DNA of 37,529 nucleotides from Bacteroidales bacterium (GCA_030692905.1 JAUYBT010000030.1:1-37529); one strand, 5' to 3'; shown: positions 1 through 9,333, numbered from the stretch's first letter. Numbers and translations are program-made. Notes: generated by a model from the sequence alone, not told the origin.

Positions 1-55
1 AAGTTAAAGCCGATAATTTTATATATTTACACCTGATTTAAAGCAATCTAGTTAG

Positions 56-1843
56 ATGGACAATATCCGGAATTTCTGCATAATAGCTCATATTGACCAT
101 GGCAAGAGTACACTGGCCGACCGGTTACTGGAGAAGACCAATACAATAACCGAAAGAGAATACCAGGCACAGGTACTCGACGACATGGATATTGAAAGGG
201 AAAGAGGCATAACAATAAAGAGTCATGCAATTCAGATGGAATATTTCCATGACGGTAAAAAGTATATCCTGAATCTTATTGATACACCCGGGCATGTTGA
301 TTTTTCTTATGAAGTATCGCGGTCAATTGCTGCATGCGAAGGTGCTTTACTTGTTATAGATGCTACTCAGGGAATACAGGCACAAACCATATCGAACCTC
401 TATATGGCTATCGATCACAATCTTGAAATTATTCCGGTGCTAAACAAGATGGACATGGCCAACGCGATGCCTGAAGAGGTTAAGGATCAGATCGTTGACC
501 TTGTAGGTTGCAAAAGGGAAGACATCATTGAGGCAAGCGCAAAGACAGGCATGGGAGTAGAAAAAATTCTTCGTGATATTGTAAATCATATTCCACCTCC
601 GGAAGGAAATCCCGATGCCCCTTTACAGGCTCTGGTATTTGATTCAATCTTCAATTCATTCAGAGGTATTATTGCTTACTTTAAAATAATTAATGGAACA
701 ATACGTAAAGGTGACAGGGTAAAATTCTTCAGTACGGAACATGAATATAATGCAGAAGAGATAGGAGTTTTAAAATTTAAACAGGATCCCCGCGATAAAT
801 TGGGGGCAGGCGATGTTGGTTATATTATTTCAGGAATAAAAAACTCCGTAGAAGTTAAGGTTGGTGATACTATTACACATGTTAAGAACCCCTGTGATAA
901 AGCAATTTCAGGATTTGAGGATGTTAAACCAATGGTGTTTGCCGGAATTTACCCTATTGATGCTGATGAGTATGAAGACCTGAGAATTTCAATAGAAAAG
1001 TTACAGTTGAATGATGCTTCTCTTTCATTCATTCCGGAATCATCAGCAGCACTTGGATTTGGTTTCAGGTGCGGTTTCCTGGGACTACTTCATATGGAAA
1101 TCATCCAGGAGCGTCTCAACAGGGAGTTCGACATGGATGTGATTACAACGGTACCAAACGTTTCTTATAAAGCATATACCACCAAAGGAGAAGAGATTGA
1201 TGTTCATAATCCTTCGGGGTTGCCTCCTGTTAACCATCTCGACCGTATTGAGGAGCCCTATATTATTGCACAGGTAATTACATTATCTGAGTATGTAGGC
1301 TCAATAATGAATCTTTGTATTGATAAAAGGGGTGTTCTGAAAAATCAGGTTTACCTTACAAGAGACAGGGTTGAAATAACATTCGAAATGCCTCTGGCAG
1401 AAATTGTTTTTGATTTCTACGATAAACTTAAGAGCATCTCTAAAGGGTATGCCTCTTTTGATTATTATTATACTACATATCAAAAGGCGGATCTTGTAAG
1501 GCTTGATATCCTTTTAAACGGTGAAATGGTGGATGCTCTTTCCACACTTATTTACAGAGGTCATGCATACGAATTTGGCCGGAAGATGTGTGTCAAACTT
1601 AAAGAACTTATTCCGCGTCAGCAGTTTGACATTGCCATACAGGCAGCGATAGGAGCGAAAATTATTTCCCGCGAAACAGTAAAGGCAGTCAGAAAGGATG
1701 TAACAGCAAAATGTTACGGCGGCGATATTACAAGGAAAAGAAAACTTCTGGAGAAACAGAAGAAAGGGAAGAAACGAATGAGGCTGGTGGGAAACGTTGA
1801 AGTTCCTCAACAGGCATTCCTTGCAGTTTTAAAACTTGACTAA
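56..1843 (+). CDS. lepA: Elongation factor 4 (LepA), back-translocating ribosomal GTPase
   Basis: A translational GTPase of 595 residues, the usual length for LepA. The GTP-binding motifs are visible: the P-loop AHIDHGKST at residues 11-19, DTPGH at 76-80 and NKMD at 130-133. The EF-G-like domains follow, and the basic C-terminal tail ([16 protein letters not shown], near residue 565) is characteristic of LepA. Family knowledge: it binds the 70S ribosome and remodels stalled or mistranslocated complexes under stress. The ATG at 56 leads straight into the conserved N-terminus [17 protein letters not shown]. It is transcribed alone on the plus strand and ends at a hairpin terminator (1869-1905). 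The downstream rprXY pair converges on it. Nothing looks truncated. Identification is near certain. Confidence 0.98.
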   Translation: MDNIRNFCIIAHIDHGKSTLADRLLEKTNTITEREYQAQVLDDMDIERERGITIKSHAIQMEYFHDGKKYILNLIDTPGHVDFSYEVSRSIAACEGALLVIDATQGIQAQTISNLYMAIDHNLEIIPVLNKMDMANAMPEEVKDQIVDLVGCKREDIIEASAKTGMGVEKILRDIVNHIPPPEGNPDAPLQALVFDSIFNSFRGIIAYFKIINGTIRKGDRVKFFSTEHEYNAEEIGVLKFKQDPRDKLGAGDVGYIISGIKNSVEVKVGDTITHVKNPCDKAISGFEDVKPMVFAGIYPIDADEYEDLRISIEKLQLNDASLSFIPESSAALGFGFRCGFLGLLHMEIIQERLNREFDMDVITTVPNVSYKAYTTKGEEIDVHNPSGLPPVNHLDRIEEPYIIAQVITLSEYVGSIMNLCIDKRGVLKNQVYLTRDRVEITFEMPLAEIVFDFYDKLKSISKGYASFDYYYTTYQKADLVRLDILLNGEMVDALSTLIYRGHAYEFGRKMCVKLKELIPRQQFDIAIQAAIGAKIISRETVKAVRKDVTAKCYGGDITRKRKLLEKQKKGKKRMRLVGNVEVPQQAFLAVLKLD

Positions 1844-1868
1844 TCCGATCAACCAACCTAAGTTCTTT

Positions 1869-1905
1869 ACCCTGACCAAATCTAAAAAATTTCAGGGTGT
1901 TTTTT
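1869..1905 (+). terminator. Intrinsic terminator of lepA
   Basis: ACCCTGA (1869-1875) pairs with TCAGGGT (1892-1898) and is followed directly by G and a run of six T (1900-1905). The run reaches the stop codon of the convergent rprY gene (1905-1907), so the two genes are separated only by this hairpin. Confidence 0.75.
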
Positions 1906-2591
1906 CAGCAAATAAGTTTATAGCCTCTTCCGTGTACGTTTAATATTTTTACAGACGGGTCTTTTTTGAGATATTTTCTCAATCTTGTAATATATACATC
2001 CATGCTCCTTGCATTAAAATAGTTATCATCAATCCAGATAGTTTTTAATGCAAAGTTTCTCTCCAGTATTTCGTTCCCATGCCGACATAATAGTTCAAGC
2101 AGCTCTGATTCCTTTGTTGTGAGTTTTATTAGTTGATCTCCGTAAACAAGCAATTGTTTCAGAGGCTCAAAAGAATAACCTCCAATTACATAGGGTCCCT
2201 CTTTTTTATTTACGGAAGTATTGGTGGTTCTTCTCAGGATGGCTTCGATGCGGTAAAGCAGCTCCTCCATTGAAAATGGTTTTGTAATATAATCATCAGC
2301 ACCTGATTTGAATCCTTCTATTATGTCTTCTTTCTGGTTTTTTGCTGTAAGAAAAATTATGGGTACTTCAGGGTTTGTAAGGCGAATCTCTTTTGCAAGA
2401 GTAAGTCCATCCATTTCGGGCATCATAATATCAAGTATGCACAGCCCGAATGACTCTGCAGAGAAGGCTTCAAGAGCCAGACTACCGTTTATGAACAGTG
2501 TTGTTTCATAGTTCTTAGCGGTGAGATAATTCCTTAACATGATGCCCAGGTTGCTGTCATCTTCGGCAAGCAGAATTCTAATCTTATTCAT
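1905..2591 (-). CDS. rprY: OmpR-family response regulator, RprY type
   Basis: A 228-residue response regulator. The receiver domain (about 1-120) carries the acidic cluster E10-D11-D12, phosphoacceptor D54 in CILDIMMP, T82 and K104 in YITKPF. The C-terminal half is an OmpR/PhoB winged helix with the segment TIWIDDNYFNARSMDVYI, which I recognise from Bacteroides RprY; it ends in HGRGYKLIC. Its ATG overlaps the stop of the upstream histidine kinase gene by four bases (2588-2591), so the two are translationally coupled. Family knowledge: RprY is a DNA-binding regulator of envelope, stress and metabolic genes in Bacteroidota. The targets here cannot be read from the sequence. The RprY assignment rests on recalled family sequence; a generic OmpR regulator is the fallback. 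Confidence 0.9.
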   Translation of the reverse strand: MNKIRILLAEDDSNLGIMLRNYLTAKNYETTLFINGSLALEAFSAESFGLCILDIMMPEMDGLTLAKEIRLTNPEVPIIFLTAKNQKEDIIEGFKSGADDYITKPFSMEELLYRIEAILRRTTNTSVNKKEGPYVIGGYSFEPLKQLLVYGDQLIKLTTKESELLELLCRHGNEILERNFALKTIWIDDNYFNARSMDVYITRLRKYLKKDPSVKILNVHGRGYKLIC

Positions 2592-4144
2592 TTTAATCCG
2601 TTTTGTGGAAGAAAAATAGTAAATCTTGTTCCTTTATTAATCTGGCTATCAGCCTTAATTGTTCCGTTATGTTCTTCTATAATCTTCTTAACATAACTTA
2701 AACCGAGGCCAAACCCTTTTACATTATGAACATTACCGGAAGGGACACGAAAGAATTTGTCAAAAATCCTTTTCAGGTTTTCTTTACTTATCCCCATACC
2801 TTTATCTTCAATAGTAACCAAAATACCTTTCTTGTTATTACGGGTGGAGATAATTATTTCCGGTTTATCTTTAGAGTATTTAATTGCATTATCAATAAGG
2901 TTGGAGATTGAATTCAGAAAATGAATTTCATCAACCATTGCAAGTGACATCGTGGCCTGAAAATCACTCTTTATCAAGCCATCGTGGTTTCCGATCTGAA
3001 GAGCGAAATTATCTACTGCTTTATTAATTATCCCATTAACATCCAACTCAACCAGATTGAATTTCATTTTTATTTTTTCAAATATTGCCATCTGGAGAAC
3101 TTTCTCAACCTGGAACTTAAGTCTCATGCTCTCATCGGAAATAACTTTTGCCAGGTTGTCGATATTTCTATCCTTGTCGGAGATTGTTTTATCGGCCATC
3201 ATCTGGGAAGCCAGAGATATTGTGGAAATAGGTGTTTTAAGCTCATGAGTCATATTGTTTATGAAATCACTCCTTATTTCTGAAATCCTTTTTTGGCGGA
3301 AAATAACAATAAAAGTCCCGGTGGAAAGGATCAGCAGAAGCAAGGTAAACAGCAGGGATAAAAAACCAAGGATTCCGATTTTCTCAAATTTATATTGTTG
3401 TTCCTGAAGGCAATATAGTACTATCTGATTCTGACTGGGAACAGGGTCGTTCGGAAAAAGCTGAATGATGAATTTATTTGTCCCTGGCTTATCGGTAAAA
3501 CCAGGCGTTTTCCATATATTTCCCAAGCGCCCGGACCGGATGGAGAATTCATAATCGAGATAAATTCCGGCATTATTAAGGGCTGTTCTGAGTTGCTGAT
3601 TCAGATTTTCAGGATCTATTCTTTCTCTGATATCAGGGGTATTGCGAAGTATTTTCTCCATTATATTCTCGAGGAAAACAATTTTATTACTCACCCTTCC
3701 GGTTATATCCGAATTAGTTATTTGTGGCGAAGGTTCAGGTGTTTCATCTGTGGAAAAGGGAGAAATATCTTCAGCTGAAATAAATATTTTATGACCTGAA
3801 CTGGTTATTGCTATTGGTTCACCAGGATTATTAAGTCCATACATTTCAAGAAGTTTGGAGTTGGGCTGATATCCCTGAAGTTTCCTGGCCAGAGGAGAAT
3901 TAGCGGGAACAATTGCTGTAACTGAATCTGTTGATGCCGGATCGATATCTTCAACGATATTTTTTATTAATTCCTTCTCTTCAAGATCAAGAACGACTGA
4001 CTCAAGAGCTTTATTAGCAAGGTAACGGAATTGCTGATCGGTTATAGCAATCGCATTTCGAATCCAGTATAACTGTATAAGGATCAGCCCCGAGATAGAC
4101 AGAAAAAAAAATATGGCCAGTAATACTATGGTTTTCCGCTTCAT
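2588..4144 (-). CDS. rprX: Sensor histidine kinase, RprX type
   Basis: A membrane sensor kinase of 518 residues. A transmembrane helix at about residues 6-28 and a second at about 257-282 enclose a periplasmic sensor region of roughly 225 residues. The dimerisation/phosphoacceptor box FINNMTHELKTPIST contains H300. The HATPase domain follows, with an N-box (SNLIDNAIKYSKD, about 415-430), a G1 box (EDKGMGIS) and a G2 region (GFGLGLSYVKKI). There is no HAMP or PAS domain, as in RprX. The gene overlaps rprY by four bases, so kinase and regulator are a cognate pair. A TAnnTTTG promoter element lies only seven bases upstream of the ATG, implying a very short leader. The signal sensed is unknown. 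Confidence 0.9.
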   Translation of the reverse strand: MKRKTIVLLAIFFFLSISGLILIQLYWIRNAIAITDQQFRYLANKALESVVLDLEEKELIKNIVEDIDPASTDSVTAIVPANSPLARKLQGYQPNSKLLEMYGLNNPGEPIAITSSGHKIFISAEDISPFSTDETPEPSPQITNSDITGRVSNKIVFLENIMEKILRNTPDIRERIDPENLNQQLRTALNNAGIYLDYEFSIRSGRLGNIWKTPGFTDKPGTNKFIIQLFPNDPVPSQNQIVLYCLQEQQYKFEKIGILGFLSLLFTLLLLILSTGTFIVIFRQKRISEIRSDFINNMTHELKTPISTISLASQMMADKTISDKDRNIDNLAKVISDESMRLKFQVEKVLQMAIFEKIKMKFNLVELDVNGIINKAVDNFALQIGNHDGLIKSDFQATMSLAMVDEIHFLNSISNLIDNAIKYSKDKPEIIISTRNNKKGILVTIEDKGMGISKENLKRIFDKFFRVPSGNVHNVKGFGLGLSYVKKIIEEHNGTIKADSQINKGTRFTIFLPQNGLK

Positions 4145-4151
4145 ACAGACA

Positions 4152-4159
4152 CAAAAGTA
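4152..4159 (-). promoter_or_regulatory. Candidate -7 element for rprXY
   Basis: Read on the minus strand this is TACTTTTG, which fits the Bacteroidota -7 consensus TAnnTTTG. It ends seven bases before the rprX ATG. No clear -33 TTTG was found at the usual spacing, so this is a weak call. Confidence 0.35.
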
Positions 4160-4335
4160 CTTGTATATATTTTATATTACCACTCTTTAACTTTCTTTAA
4201 CAATCCTGACTGTTTCAGGCGATTATTACAGGAATTGCGAAGACACAAAAAATAAATTATTTTAACATATCATTAAAATATTGTTAATATTCAACTATTT
4301 AGAAAAAAATATTTTTTTAATCCGGTTATTTATAT

Positions 4336-4368
4336 TATATTTGCAAAGGATTTGGCATGATATTTGAA
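4336..4368 (+). promoter_or_regulatory. Overlapping candidate promoters: TAnnTTTG and sigma-54-like
   Basis: TATATTTG at 4336-4343 fits the Bacteroidota -7 consensus. Just downstream, TGGCATGATATTTGAA (4353-4368) resembles the RpoN consensus TGGCAC-N5-TTGCW: GG and the -12 dinucleotide are separated by ten bases, but the -12 pair is GA instead of GC. Neither reads into a protein gene on the plus strand. Confidence 0.35.
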
Positions 4369-4458
4369 TCAAAAGATATAGAGGTTTTTTTCATAGGTTA
4401 GGTTAGTTTTTAGGGTTATCAAAAAAGTGAGCCGCTTTCATAGCGGCTCTTCTTTTTG
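4345..4458 (+). ncRNA. Candidate small RNA (unassigned)
   Basis: The segment lies between candidate plus-strand promoter elements and a strong hairpin followed by T residues. It has no credible reading frame and does not match an RNA family I can name. The alternative is that only the hairpin is functional, as terminator of the minus-strand operon. Confidence 0.25.
4421..4457. terminator. Bidirectional intrinsic terminator
   Basis: GAGCCGC (4429-4435) pairs with GCGGCTC (4443-4449) around a seven-base loop. The stem is preceded by A6 and followed by TTCTTTTT, so both strands carry a T-run after the hairpin. It lies 21 bases beyond the stop of the minus-strand IPExxxVDY gene and probably ends that operon. 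Confidence 0.8.
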
Positions 4459-4478
4459 TATCATGTCTCAGGAAAACT

Positions 4479-4919
4479 TTATTGGGTCAGGTATTGTAAA
4501 TTCTTATCCTTAAAGGTATTTATATCAATATTGAACACTGCATTTACAGATTCAATTTCTCTCAGACTGGCAGTTATCTGATCTGTATGATTTTCATTTT
4601 CAGCATCCTGTACCTGAAAAATGTAATCTACATTTTTCAGTTTTTTAAGAAGAAAGCTTTTGCCAGACCGGTTTGAGAACAGATTAAACACTACATCCGG
4701 AGACTTACTGGAATCCGAAAACCGGCTAAATGCCAGTTCAGATCCGGTATCATCAGTAATCTTAAGGGGTAATATGTTTTTAAGAGAAATCCGGAATTTC
4801 TTATTAATTGAAAGTGAAAGTTTATAGTCAGGTTCTGCTGATACTATTCCAAGAAGTATAAACTCATCATTCTGGTTAATCTTAAGTTGCAATCGTGTTA
4901 TTCTTTGAATACTCTTCAT
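4479..4919 (-). CDS. IPExxxVDY family protein
   Basis: A 146-residue cytoplasmic protein with no signal peptide or membrane helix. I assign it to the Bacteroidota-restricted IPExxxVDY family from its size, its place directly downstream of rnc, and a degenerate form of the naming motif (LLKKLKNVDYIFQVQD, about residues 90-105) in which VDY is kept but IPE is not. Family function is unknown; conservation next to rnc suggests an RNA-related or housekeeping role, which is inference only. It is the last gene of the acpP-fabF-rnc operon and is followed by a strong terminator. The loss of the IPE residues lowers confidence in the family name. Confidence 0.65.
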   Translation of the reverse strand: MKSIQRITRLQLKINQNDEFILLGIVSAEPDYKLSLSINKKFRISLKNILPLKITDDTGSELAFSRFSDSSKSPDVVFNLFSNRSGKSFLLKKLKNVDYIFQVQDAENENHTDQITASLREIESVNAVFNIDINTFKDKNLQYLTQ

Positions 4920-4968
4920 CTTTCGACGGCTTAACTAATAAAGTTAAGTAAAAAAGAAATACCAAACC

Positions 4969-5709
4969 TTATACGTTGAATTTATCTTTCAGTCTTTTCC
5001 ATGCCTGACTGGAAGATTCCTGTTCGGCCTCCTTTTTTGAGGCTCCGTGGCCTTCCCCTAACTCTTCTTTATCAATGAAAAGGATTGTTGAGAAGACAGA
5101 TTTTTTGAGGTTAAAATCATATTCCTCATTATATGTGAACATGAGGTTGGATTTATGCTTTTGCACCCATTCAAAAATAAGACTTTTATAATCTGTATCT
5201 GTATTAACGATCACATTCAGATCGAGGTATTTATTAAGTACATTACTGATAAAGAGCTTTTTGGTTTTTTTGAATCCTTTGTCTATAAAGACTGATCCGA
5301 TAAGTGCCTCGAGGGCATCACCATAAAGATTTTTTGTCGGGTGAACAGAACTGACATTGCTGATAAGGATTTTATTGATCCCCATTGATACCGCCAGTTG
5401 ATTAAGTACTTCCCTGTTCACAATCCTTGACCGTATTTTGGTCATAAAGCCTTCGCTGGCATCTGGGAATTTCTCGAAGAGATAATCTGACAGAATTGCA
5501 TCGAGCACGGCATCTCCCAGATACTCAAGCCTTTCATTATTCACTTTTTTACCATTGGGCAGGGTAAAAGAAGCTGACCGGTGGATAAATGCTATTTCGT
5601 ATAATTTAAGGTTTCCTGGACTAAAGCCTAAGATCTTTTTTAAACGGGAACCAAATTCCCGGTTATCGAGTACATATGTACCATTTATTCTTTTCCGGAA
5701 TAATGACAC
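4969..5709 (-). CDS. rnc: Ribonuclease III
   Basis: A double-strand-specific endoribonuclease of 246 residues that processes rRNA precursors and structured mRNAs. The RNase III signature NERLEYLGDAVLDAILSDY (about residues 58-76) holds the catalytic acidic residues; a second acidic patch is in NLYGDALEALIGSVFIDKG. The C-terminal third (about 170-242) is a dsRNA-binding domain ending in GHGASKKEAEQESSSQAW. The start is GTG (5707-5709) and shares one base with the TAG stop of fabF, a TAGTG junction that implies translational coupling. It lies in the order acpP-fabF-rnc, a common bacterial arrangement. Confidence is high. Confidence 0.97.
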   Translation of the reverse strand: MSLFRKRINGTYVLDNREFGSRLKKILGFSPGNLKLYEIAFIHRSASFTLPNGKKVNNERLEYLGDAVLDAILSDYLFEKFPDASEGFMTKIRSRIVNREVLNQLAVSMGINKILISNVSSVHPTKNLYGDALEALIGSVFIDKGFKKTKKLFISNVLNKYLDLNVIVNTDTDYKSLIFEWVQKHKSNLMFTYNEEYDFNLKKSVFSTILFIDKEELGEGHGASKKEAEQESSSQAWKRLKDKFNV

Positions 5710-6956
5710 TAAACTTCAGCTTTTTTAATGACGACAGAAGCGTTATGACCCCCAAACCCAAAGGTATTACTGATGGCAACATTAACTTTTCTGTTCTGGG
5801 CTTTGTTGAGTGTAAGATTCAGTTTTTGATCAATTGCAGGATCAGGAATCTTGAAGTTGATGGTAGGAGGAATGATGTCGTGAACAACAGACATTATGGC
5901 TGCAATTGCTTCAACAGCACCGGCTGCTCCCAAAAGGTGACCTGTCATTGATTTAGTCGAACTGATATTTAGCTTATAGGCATGTTCTCCAAAAACACTT
6001 ACAATAGCTTTTGTTTCAGAGACATCACCCAGCGGAGTTGCTGTGCCATGTACATTTATATAATCAACATCTTCGTACTTCAGGCAAGCATCATTTACCG
6101 CAAGTTTCATTACATTCTGTGCACCAAGTCCCTCAGGATGAGGAGCCGTCAGGTGATAGGCATCAGCAGTTAATCCTGTACCAACTAATTCGGCATACAC
6201 TTTTGCACCTCTTGCTTTGGCGTGTTCATACTCCTCAACTACCAATGCGCCTGCACCTTCTCCCAGGACAAACCCATCACGGGTCTGATCGAAAGGTCTT
6301 GATGCAGATTGAAATTCAGCATTATTTGTAGAGAGGGCCTGTAATGCATTAAAACCACCAATTCCCGGTTCATTGATACTGGCTTCTGAACCTCCGGTAA
6401 TGAAAATATCTGCTTTTCCCCAGCGTATATAATTGATAGCATCAATAATTGCGTTGGTGGAGGAGGCACATGCTGAAACAGTAGCGAAGTTTGGCCCTCT
6501 GAAACCGTATTTTATTGAGATTGATCCGGCAGCAATGTTTCCGATCATCTTGGGGATAAAGAATGGACTGAAGCGGGGTGTCCCATCCCCAAGGACATAA
6601 CTTTTAATGGCCAGAAAAAAGGTTTCAAGTCCCCCGATACCTGAAGCCCATATAACCCCAACCCTGTCTTTGTTAACTTTTTCCAGATTTAACCCTGAAT
6701 CAATTATTGCTTCGTCAGTGGCAATGAGTGCATACTGAGAATACAAATCCAGTTTGTAGGCCTCTTTCCTGTCAAAATACTTTGCAGAGTCGTAGTCCTT
6801 TAATTCGCAGGCAAATTTGGTTTTGAACTTTTCAGTATCAAAACGTGTAATAATTACTGATCCGCTGACACCATTTTTTAGTCCTTCCCAATATTCGTGC
6901 AAATTATTACCTAAAGGAGTTAATACTCCCAGACCTGTCACTACAACTCTTCTCAT
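5709..6956 (-). CDS. fabF: 3-oxoacyl-[acyl-carrier-protein] synthase II
   Basis: A condensing enzyme of fatty-acid elongation, 415 residues, typical of FabF. The catalytic triad is visible: C163 in VSACASSTNAI, H303 in NVHGTATPLGD and H340 in KSMTGHLLGAAG. It condenses malonyl-ACP with acyl-ACP in the cytoplasm, and its acyl carrier partner acpP is encoded 23 bases upstream on the same strand. The ATG at 6956 opens with the expected MRRVVVTGLGVLTPLG. Its stop overlaps the rnc start. No anomaly is seen. Confidence 0.98.
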   Translation of the reverse strand: MRRVVVTGLGVLTPLGNNLHEYWEGLKNGVSGSVIITRFDTEKFKTKFACELKDYDSAKYFDRKEAYKLDLYSQYALIATDEAIIDSGLNLEKVNKDRVGVIWASGIGGLETFFLAIKSYVLGDGTPRFSPFFIPKMIGNIAAGSISIKYGFRGPNFATVSACASSTNAIIDAINYIRWGKADIFITGGSEASINEPGIGGFNALQALSTNNAEFQSASRPFDQTRDGFVLGEGAGALVVEEYEHAKARGAKVYAELVGTGLTADAYHLTAPHPEGLGAQNVMKLAVNDACLKYEDVDYINVHGTATPLGDVSETKAIVSVFGEHAYKLNISSTKSMTGHLLGAAGAVEAIAAIMSVVHDIIPPTINFKIPDPAIDQKLNLTLNKAQNRKVNVAISNTFGFGGHNASVVIKKAEV

Positions 6957-6979
6957 AAATGGGTTATTAAAAATGCAAA

Positions 6980-7216
6980 TTATTTTGCATTCTCTTCAAT
7001 GTACTTGATAGCATCTCCGACTGTGCCAATGGTTTCTGCCTGATCGTCGGGAATACCGATATTGAATTCTTTCTCAAACTCCATGATTAACTCAACAGTA
7101 TCAAGAGAGTCTGCACCTAAATCGTTTGTGAAACTGGCTTCAGGAGTTACTTCTGATTCGTCTACTCCAAGTTTGTCAACTATAATCTCCTTTACTCTTG
7201 TGGCAATGTCCGACAT
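6980..7216 (-). CDS. acpP: Acyl carrier protein
   Basis: A small acidic protein of 78 residues that carries growing acyl chains on a phosphopantetheine arm. The attachment site is S37 in the motif [15 protein letters not shown]. It is the first gene of the minus-strand operon acpP-fabF-rnc-IPExxxVDY. Its upstream 152 bases are A+T-rich and shared with the divergent purN gene. Length and motif are exactly those of the family. Confidence 0.98.
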   Translation of the reverse strand: MSDIATRVKEIIVDKLGVDESEVTPEASFTNDLGADSLDTVELIMEFEKEFNIGIPDDQAETIGTVGDAIKYIEENAK

Positions 7217-7368
7217 AATAATAAATTTTAATTAATATTAATTTTTGAACCATGTAAAGAAATATATTTGTACTTTATTTTTCAAGAGATTTGATGTTTT
7301 TTTATTTAGGTTACAGTTTAATGTGTTGATAATTAGAAAAATAATCTTATTTTAAGGAATTATTAATA

Positions 7369-8001
7369 ATGGTTGATAAATATGCTAATTATCAAAATAT
7401 GAGGAATATAGCAATTTTTGCTTCTGGCTCCGGTACCAATGCAGAAAACATAATTCAATACTTTTCGAACAGAAATACAGCTAAAGTAAGTCTTGTTTTG
7501 TCAAATAAGCGTCAGGCAATGGTTCTAAAAAGGGCTGAAGCACTTAAAATAAGAACTGTTTTTTTCGAACATAAGGAATTTTATATCACAGGAAAGGTAC
7601 TTCGTTACCTTGGATTATATAAAATTGATTTTATTGTTCTGGCTGGATTTTTATGGCTCGTACCCGAGAATATAATTGAACAATACCCCGGACGAATTAT
7701 AAATATTCACCCTGCACTTTTACCTGGTTATGGTGGAAAAGGAATGTATGGAGATGCTGTCCATAAAGCAGTGATTGGTAATCATGATAAGGAATCAGGA
7801 ATCAGTATTCATTATGTAAATAAATTGTATGATAAGGGGGATATAATTTTTCAGGAACGTTGTAAAGTTGATCCTTCTGATACTCCTGACTTACTTGCTG
7901 AAAAGGTTCATGCCCTTGAATATCTGCATTATCCAAAGATTATTGAAGACCTGGTGGTAAAATTGCCTGATTTTCTAATTAAAGGTCCCGAGGAGGCTTA
8001 A
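7369..8001 (+). CDS. purN: Phosphoribosylglycinamide formyltransferase
   Basis: Transfers a formyl group from 10-formyltetrahydrofolate to GAR in purine synthesis. The 210-residue product has the phosphate-binding motif GSGTNAENII (about 20-29) and the catalytic motif INIHPALLPGYGGKGMYG with N112 and H114; D155 in KLYDKGD is the probable third catalytic residue. Residue numbers assume the ATG at 7369, which has AAGGAA upstream. An internal ATG at 7399 matches the usual PurN N-terminus (MRNIAIFASGSG) and is a good alternative start. The gene is divergent from acpP, and its last 27 bases overlap the convergent M23 peptidase gene. Confidence 0.95.
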   Translation: MVDKYANYQNMRNIAIFASGSGTNAENIIQYFSNRNTAKVSLVLSNKRQAMVLKRAEALKIRTVFFEHKEFYITGKVLRYLGLYKIDFIVLAGFLWLVPENIIEQYPGRIINIHPALLPGYGGKGMYGDAVHKAVIGNHDKESGISIHYVNKLYDKGDIIFQERCKVDPSDTPDLLAEKVHALEYLHYPKIIEDLVVKLPDFLIKGPEEA

Positions 8002-9216
8002 GATAACAGTTTTGATTTTTTCAAACTTCACCCTGTTTTCCTCTGACACTGGTTCTACGGGAGGTGCATCAACTTTCAGAGGATCGACCGATGATCCGTT
8101 CCGATAAAATCTGAAATCGAGATGGGGTCCGGTTGAAAGCCCGCTGCTGCCAACATAACCTATTATATCACCCTGTTTAACAGGGGCGCCCGGTGAAATA
8201 CCCTTACCAAACCTGCTCAGATGCAAATATGCAGTTGCATAAACACTATTGTGTTGAATTTTAACTACCCTTCCTGATCCGATTTCAGTTTTGGCTGAAA
8301 TAATTTTGCCATCGCCTATTGACTGAACGGGTGTACCAACAGGAGCAGCATAATCAACTCCAAAATGGGGCCTTCGTATTCTCAGAATCGGATGGAGCCT
8401 GCTTGATGAGAAACGCGAGCTTATTCTCGAAAACTGCAACGGTGCTTTTAGAAATGCTTTCCTCATGCTGTTTCCATCAATGTCGAAATATGTTTCTTTT
8501 CCATCCTGAATAAATGGTATAGCAGTAATTGAAGAACCTTTCCTATTAAACTGAGCTCCATATATTTTATCTGTTCCCAACGACTTGTTATCGATAAAAA
8601 GTTCTTCATAAATTACCTTAAAATTGTCTCCTTTCTGTAATCCGAAGAAATCGACTGTCCATGCAAAAATATCATCAAATTCAACTACCAGTGAAGGATT
8701 CAGGCCTCCTGCAATCATAGCATCCCAGAGTGAGGTTTCGATAGTCCCCGATGCATATTTGATTTCACTTTTTATCTCCTTTCTGAAAGGCGTAATATTA
8801 AGCGAATCATTAAAGCTGAATACATAACAGGTTGAAGGGTCATGTTCGTATACCAGATACCTCGCCCTGGCAATATTGTCTCTGTCGCAAAAAAGGGTAT
8901 AGTTATTACCCGACCTGATATTTCTTACATCAAAAACTGTTTTGGAATTTTTAACTGCCTGGTCAATCTCCTGCATACTGACACCTTGTTTTATGAGAAT
9001 TTCTGACAGGAAACCATTTTGCTTGATGTGACCGTAAACCAATTTGAATGAATCAGAAGGGATTCCATACAAAAAGACCGGACTGCTGATTTTTTGATTA
9101 ACAGCTGTATCTGTTGCAATTGATGCAATTTCAGGGTTGCTGTTCACTGAATTATTACAGGAAACTGAAAGAGATATAAAAGCAATTGTGATTATGGATT
9201 TTAGGTTGGTATACAT
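7975..9216 (-). CDS. M23 family metallopeptidase, lipoprotein (LytM-type)
   Basis: A probable murein endopeptidase or regulator of one. The start chosen is ATG 9216, which gives MYTNLKSIITIAFISLSVSC, a signal peptide ending in a Cys that could be lipidated; an in-frame ATG at 9249 would add 11 residues before it. The middle region resembles the OapA/SPOR-like N-terminal domains common in this family. The C-terminal LytM domain shows the zinc-binding pattern: RRPHFGVDYAAP (H and D), AYLHLSRFG and GPHLDFRFY. With the metal ligands present it is probably catalytically active, acting in the periplasm. The gene overlaps the 3' end of purN by 27 bases. Upstream lies a 7-base-unit inverted repeat. 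Confidence 0.88.
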   Translation of the reverse strand: MYTNLKSIITIAFISLSVSCNNSVNSNPEIASIATDTAVNQKISSPVFLYGIPSDSFKLVYGHIKQNGFLSEILIKQGVSMQEIDQAVKNSKTVFDVRNIRSGNNYTLFCDRDNIARARYLVYEHDPSTCYVFSFNDSLNITPFRKEIKSEIKYASGTIETSLWDAMIAGGLNPSLVVEFDDIFAWTVDFFGLQKGDNFKVIYEELFIDNKSLGTDKIYGAQFNRKGSSITAIPFIQDGKETYFDIDGNSMRKAFLKAPLQFSRISSRFSSSRLHPILRIRRPHFGVDYAAPVGTPVQSIGDGKIISAKTEIGSGRVVKIQHNSVYATAYLHLSRFGKGISPGAPVKQGDIIGYVGSSGLSTGPHLDFRFYRNGSSVDPLKVDAPPVEPVSEENRVKFEKIKTVILSLLGTFN

Positions 9217-9242
9217 CAATATATCAGTATAATTTGTGTGTA

Positions 9243-9333
9243 AGACCAAAGACCGAAGACCGAAGACCGAAGTCAGAAGTATTGATCCTGATTGCTTCCG
9301 GCTTCCGACTTCCGATTTCTGACTTCTGACTTT
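9243..9333. repeat. Inverted repeat built of 7-base units (copy 1, 3' of leuS)
   Basis: The left arm (9244-9280) reads as heptamers GACCAAA, three GACCGAA and GTCAGAA; the right arm (9294-9332) reads as the complementary kind (ACTTCCG, ACTTCTG). AGTCAGAAGT (9271-9280) pairs perfectly with ACTTCTGACT (9322-9331). It sits immediately after the leuS stop (9334-9336 on the minus strand), so it may form a 3'-UTR hairpin of leuS. Confidence 0.8.

Larger units (their letters stand above)
4145..4478. other. 334-base A+T-rich intergenic region between rprX and the rnc operon
   Basis: No convincing protein gene is present. A 14-codon ATG frame beginning near 4359 is too short to credit. The stretch holds the rprX promoter end, a TAnnTTTG element (4336-4343), a sigma-54-like -24/-12 sequence (4353-4368) and a strong bidirectional hairpin terminator (4421-4457). 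Together the last three could delimit a small plus-strand RNA of about 80-110 bases. Confidence 0.6.

Noticed and set aside
4359-4403. Fourteen-codon frame in the rprX-rnc operon gap
   Set aside because: Too short, without a ribosome binding site or recognisable peptide type; the interval is better read as RNA or spacer.
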